Shown: positions 23,262 through 25,233 of the stretch, piece by piece
How positions within the stretch are numbered: position 1 is the first letter of the stretch
How the letters are laid out: each line of letters begins with the position of its first letter
Assembly: GCA_002474405.1 (NCBI GenBank)
Contig: DLQW01000064.1
Span: 12,229 to 37,461 of the forward strand
Length of the DNA: 25,233 bases
From: Christensenella sp. UBA7597
GTDB taxonomy: Bacteria > Bacillota > Clostridia > Christensenellales > Borkfalkiaceae
Direction of reading: 5' to 3'
Notes under the pieces: model-generated
Databases searched by the model: none
What the model saw: only the letters and a program-made list of their open reading frames with translations
Told to the model about the DNA's origin: nothing
Translations under genes and position numbers: made by a program

Positions 23262-25076
23262 ATGAAAAAAACAGGCTTATTCGCTCTGGCTGCCGTTCTG
23301 GCGCTCACCGCCGCCATGGCTTCCGGCTGTTCCGGCGGCAAGGGCGTGGCGCTCGATTATTCCGCGGGCGGCGAAAGCAATACCGTATATAACAGAGATT
23401 TGTTCTATAACAACAAAAACGAAACGGTGGGCGCCGATCCCGGCGTATTCTACGTGTCCGAATCGGAGGACGAAATCTGGGGCGGCTACTACTATATGTA
23501 CACCACAGGCTCCACCAACACGTCTTTCACCACGTCGGACGGCAATACCTACGCCTTTCAGTGCTTCCGTTCGAAAAATCTTTCGGACTGGCAGCGCGTA
23601 GGCGATTACGCGAAAGGGTACAGCCTGAAAGTAACCGCATCCGACTGGACGGACGGCGAAACGGATACGTTCTGGGCGCCCGAAGTGCTCAGAAATCCGA
23701 CGGACGGAAAGTACTATATGTATTTCAGCGCAAGCGCAAAGAAGCAGCTTACGATTTCCGGCAAAAACGCCGCGTACGACAGATTGTACATCGGCATCGC
23801 GGTGGGCGATACTCCCGTGGACTTCCGTATTCTCGGCTCGGAAACCTGGGTGAACGACGCCGACGGCAACGTCATTACCGGGGCAACGCTTCCCGTGGAT
23901 TTCCAGAAAGCGTACGGGCTGGACGGCGTGTTTTCCGTCATCGACGCGAATCCGTTCCTCGATGACGACGGCAATCTGTATCTCTATTTCAACAAACATA
24001 CCGACAGCAATTCGGAAACGCCGGCGCTGATGGGCGTCTGGGGCGTAAAAATGCGCGATTTCGTTACGCCCGATTATTCCACGCTGTCGTTGGTGTGTTC
24101 CCCGAACGCGATCACCTCGCAGGGCGGACTGGTAAACGGCAAGCCGAAAGTCATTTCCCGCGAAGGGAACTATCCTTTCGGCGAAGGCTCCATCAACGAA
24201 GGACCGTGCATGGTGAAGCATAACGGAAAGTATTACATGACGTATTCCGCCAACGGCTATTCCAGCGCAAGCTATTCTGTGCATCAGGCAATTTCCGATG
24301 CTCCGCTCGGCACGTTTTCCAAGCCGCTGCTCACGGAGGGCAACCCCGTGCTGGCTTCCACGAAAACTTACGTTTCGGGAACGGGACATCACAGCGTCGT
24401 GAAAGCCGGCGACGATTACATGATCGTCTATGCCAGAATGGGCAACCCTTCCAATTACGCTCACGGCTGGTTCCGCATCATCGGCACCGATCGCCTGAAT
24501 TTCATCGAAAACGACGCGGGCAACGAAGTGCTTGTGGCAAACGGACCTTCTTACAGCCTGCAACCGTTGCCGGAAAGCGTCAGCGGCTATAAAAACCTTG
24601 CCGAAAGCGCTTCCGTAACGGTGAAAGACGGCAGCAACGCGAAATATCTGAACGACGGCGTGATTCCGTATTATACCTTAACGCAAAACCGTGAATTCGA
24701 AGGAAAAACCGGTTCGGAAATCACTCTTTCGTGGAATCGTGCCGTCAGCGTAAAAGCGGTGATGATTTACAATTCGCAGGATTACAACACGGCGTTCAAA
24801 AACATCAGAAGCATTAAGTTCTATTTTGCCGAAAAGCCGTCGTGGCTCACCTCTTCTGCCGATTACGCCGAAATCAGCGGGCTTGAATTTCCCGCGGAAT
24901 GCCTGATGGATTCCGATCTGATGCTCGGTTCCGCCGCGGTTGCCGAATTCGACGAACTCAAAGTAACGAAAATCGTCATCACGCTCGGCGAAAAGTACGA
25001 AGAATACGACAAATACGGCAACGTTTCCGATACGATCCGCCTCGGAGAAATCGTGTGCCTTGGCAAGGAGGCGTAA
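23262..25076 (+). CDS. GH43-like glycoside hydrolase lipoprotein
   Basis: 604 residues; the lipobox MASGC puts the lipidated Cys at residue 23, so the enzyme is anchored outside the membrane. A five-bladed propeller (about 40-440) has GH43-type catalytic positions: Asp59 in VGADPGVFYV as general base, Asp228 in VIDANPFLDDDG as pKa modulator and Glu313 in INEGPCMVKHNGKYY as general acid. WAPEVLRNPTDGKYYMYFS and GTGHHSVVK are further family blocks. The last 150 residues (KNLAESASVTVKDGSNAKYLNDG onward) look like a discoidin/CBM-type beta-sandwich. Activity is probably alpha-L-arabinofuranosidase or beta-xylosidase; the subfamily cannot be fixed by eye. GAGG upstream supports the start. It would release sugars for the adjacent importer. 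Confidence 0.88.
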   Translation: MKKTGLFALAAVLALTAAMASGCSGGKGVALDYSAGGESNTVYNRDLFYNNKNETVGADPGVFYVSESEDEIWGGYYYMYTTGSTNTSFTTSDGNTYAFQCFRSKNLSDWQRVGDYAKGYSLKVTASDWTDGETDTFWAPEVLRNPTDGKYYMYFSASAKKQLTISGKNAAYDRLYIGIAVGDTPVDFRILGSETWVNDADGNVITGATLPVDFQKAYGLDGVFSVIDANPFLDDDGNLYLYFNKHTDSNSETPALMGVWGVKMRDFVTPDYSTLSLVCSPNAITSQGGLVNGKPKVISREGNYPFGEGSINEGPCMVKHNGKYYMTYSANGYSSASYSVHQAISDAPLGTFSKPLLTEGNPVLASTKTYVSGTGHHSVVKAGDDYMIVYARMGNPSNYAHGWFRIIGTDRLNFIENDAGNEVLVANGPSYSLQPLPESVSGYKNLAESASVTVKDGSNAKYLNDGVIPYYTLTQNREFEGKTGSEITLSWNRAVSVKAVMIYNSQDYNTAFKNIRSIKFYFAEKPSWLTSSADYAEISGLEFPAECLMDSDLMLGSAAVAEFDELKVTKIVITLGEKYEEYDKYGNVSDTIRLGEIVCLGKEA

Positions 25077-25078
25077 AG

Positions 25079-25233
25079 ATGAAAAAGAAGATGGCTTTTG
25101 CGGCGTTATTCACGTCCTGTCTGATAAGCTTTTCGGCTTGCGGCGCGCAGACGCTTCCCGCCGAAAAAACGTACGAACCCGATTACAGAGGCGCTTTCGG
25201 CGCATATCCCGACGAAGTGTCCGATGCAGCAAT
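25079..25233 (+). CDS. Lipoprotein, N-terminal fragment, function unknown
   Basis: The frame starts at the ATG 25079, two nt after the GH43 stop, with AAGGAGG at 25065-25071 inside the preceding gene, and runs off the window. The visible 51 residues begin MKKKMAFAALFTSCLISFSACG, a lipoprotein signal peptide with Cys21 as lipidation site, followed by a polar stretch rich in Tyr, Asp and Glu. It is in the carbohydrate operon, so another extracellular glycan-active or -binding protein is likely, but no domain is visible. Confidence 0.8.
   Translation, partial: MKKKMAFAALFTSCLISFSACGAQTLPAEKTYEPDYRGAFGAYPDEVSDAA

Noticed and set aside
21353..23341. Minus-strand open frame of 662 codons opposite the sugar-binding protein gene
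   Set aside because: The plus-strand gene has a signal peptide, ribosome binding site and family motifs; the antisense frame has none and is explained by codon bias.
23277..24563. Minus-strand open frame of 428 codons opposite the GH43-like gene
   Set aside because: Same reasoning: antisense shadow without ribosome binding site or recognisable domain.

Overview
The window reads as chromosomal DNA of a Gram-positive anaerobe of the class Clostridia, probably an uncultured gut lineage. This is inferred from AGGAGG-type ribosome binding sites, SigA-like promoters with 17-bp spacers, a lysine riboswitch, many lipoprotein signal peptides, and Firmicutes-typical families (DUF4364, TIGR03905 TSCPD protein, His-less HPr, ECF S component, type III pantothenate kinase, sugar ABC permeases with no ATPase gene). 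GC content looks moderate (about 50%). No phage, IS element, CRISPR array or rRNA was seen.

Layout. 1-198: 3' end of an alpha/beta hydrolase gene. 367-3036: LemA plus DUF2207 membrane protein pair, closed by a terminator. 3132-3511: a minus-strand tRNA-Val(CAC) with promoter and terminator, and a second partial copy of its 3' end plus terminator 204 bp away. 3654-6165: a lipoprotein with an InlB-type repeat and a mannose-6-phosphate isomerase with a C-terminal extension. 6235-9017: a lysine-riboswitch-controlled amino acid ABC transporter (binding protein, permease, ATPase). 9212-10553: a minus-strand cluster of HPr-like protein, DUF4364 protein and TSCPD protein. 10661-11264: a Nudix hydrolase. 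11354-11557: a small Cys-rich membrane protein (minus). 11715-14153: a PhnP-like metallo-hydrolase, then an ECF S component overlapping coaX. 14200-17008: a metNIQ methionine importer behind a leader with a possible Met-rich leader peptide and a strong terminator. 17163-18964: a family 2 glycosyltransferase divergent from a collagen-like protein. 19256-25233: a carbohydrate operon with two permeases, a solute-binding lipoprotein, a GH43-like lipoprotein and the start of another lipoprotein.

How it works together. Nutrient acquisition dominates: lysine, methionine, probably pantothenate, and plant-type oligosaccharides. Two amino acid importers carry their own RNA-level control in the 5' leader. 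The lysine leader is a textbook case: a 12-bp antiterminator helix can be traced by eye, exclusive with both the P1 stem and the terminator. The methionine leader fits no riboswitch class I can recognise and is the best candidate for something less described. The collagen-like protein and glycosyltransferase look like a surface or spore-coat glycoprotein pair.
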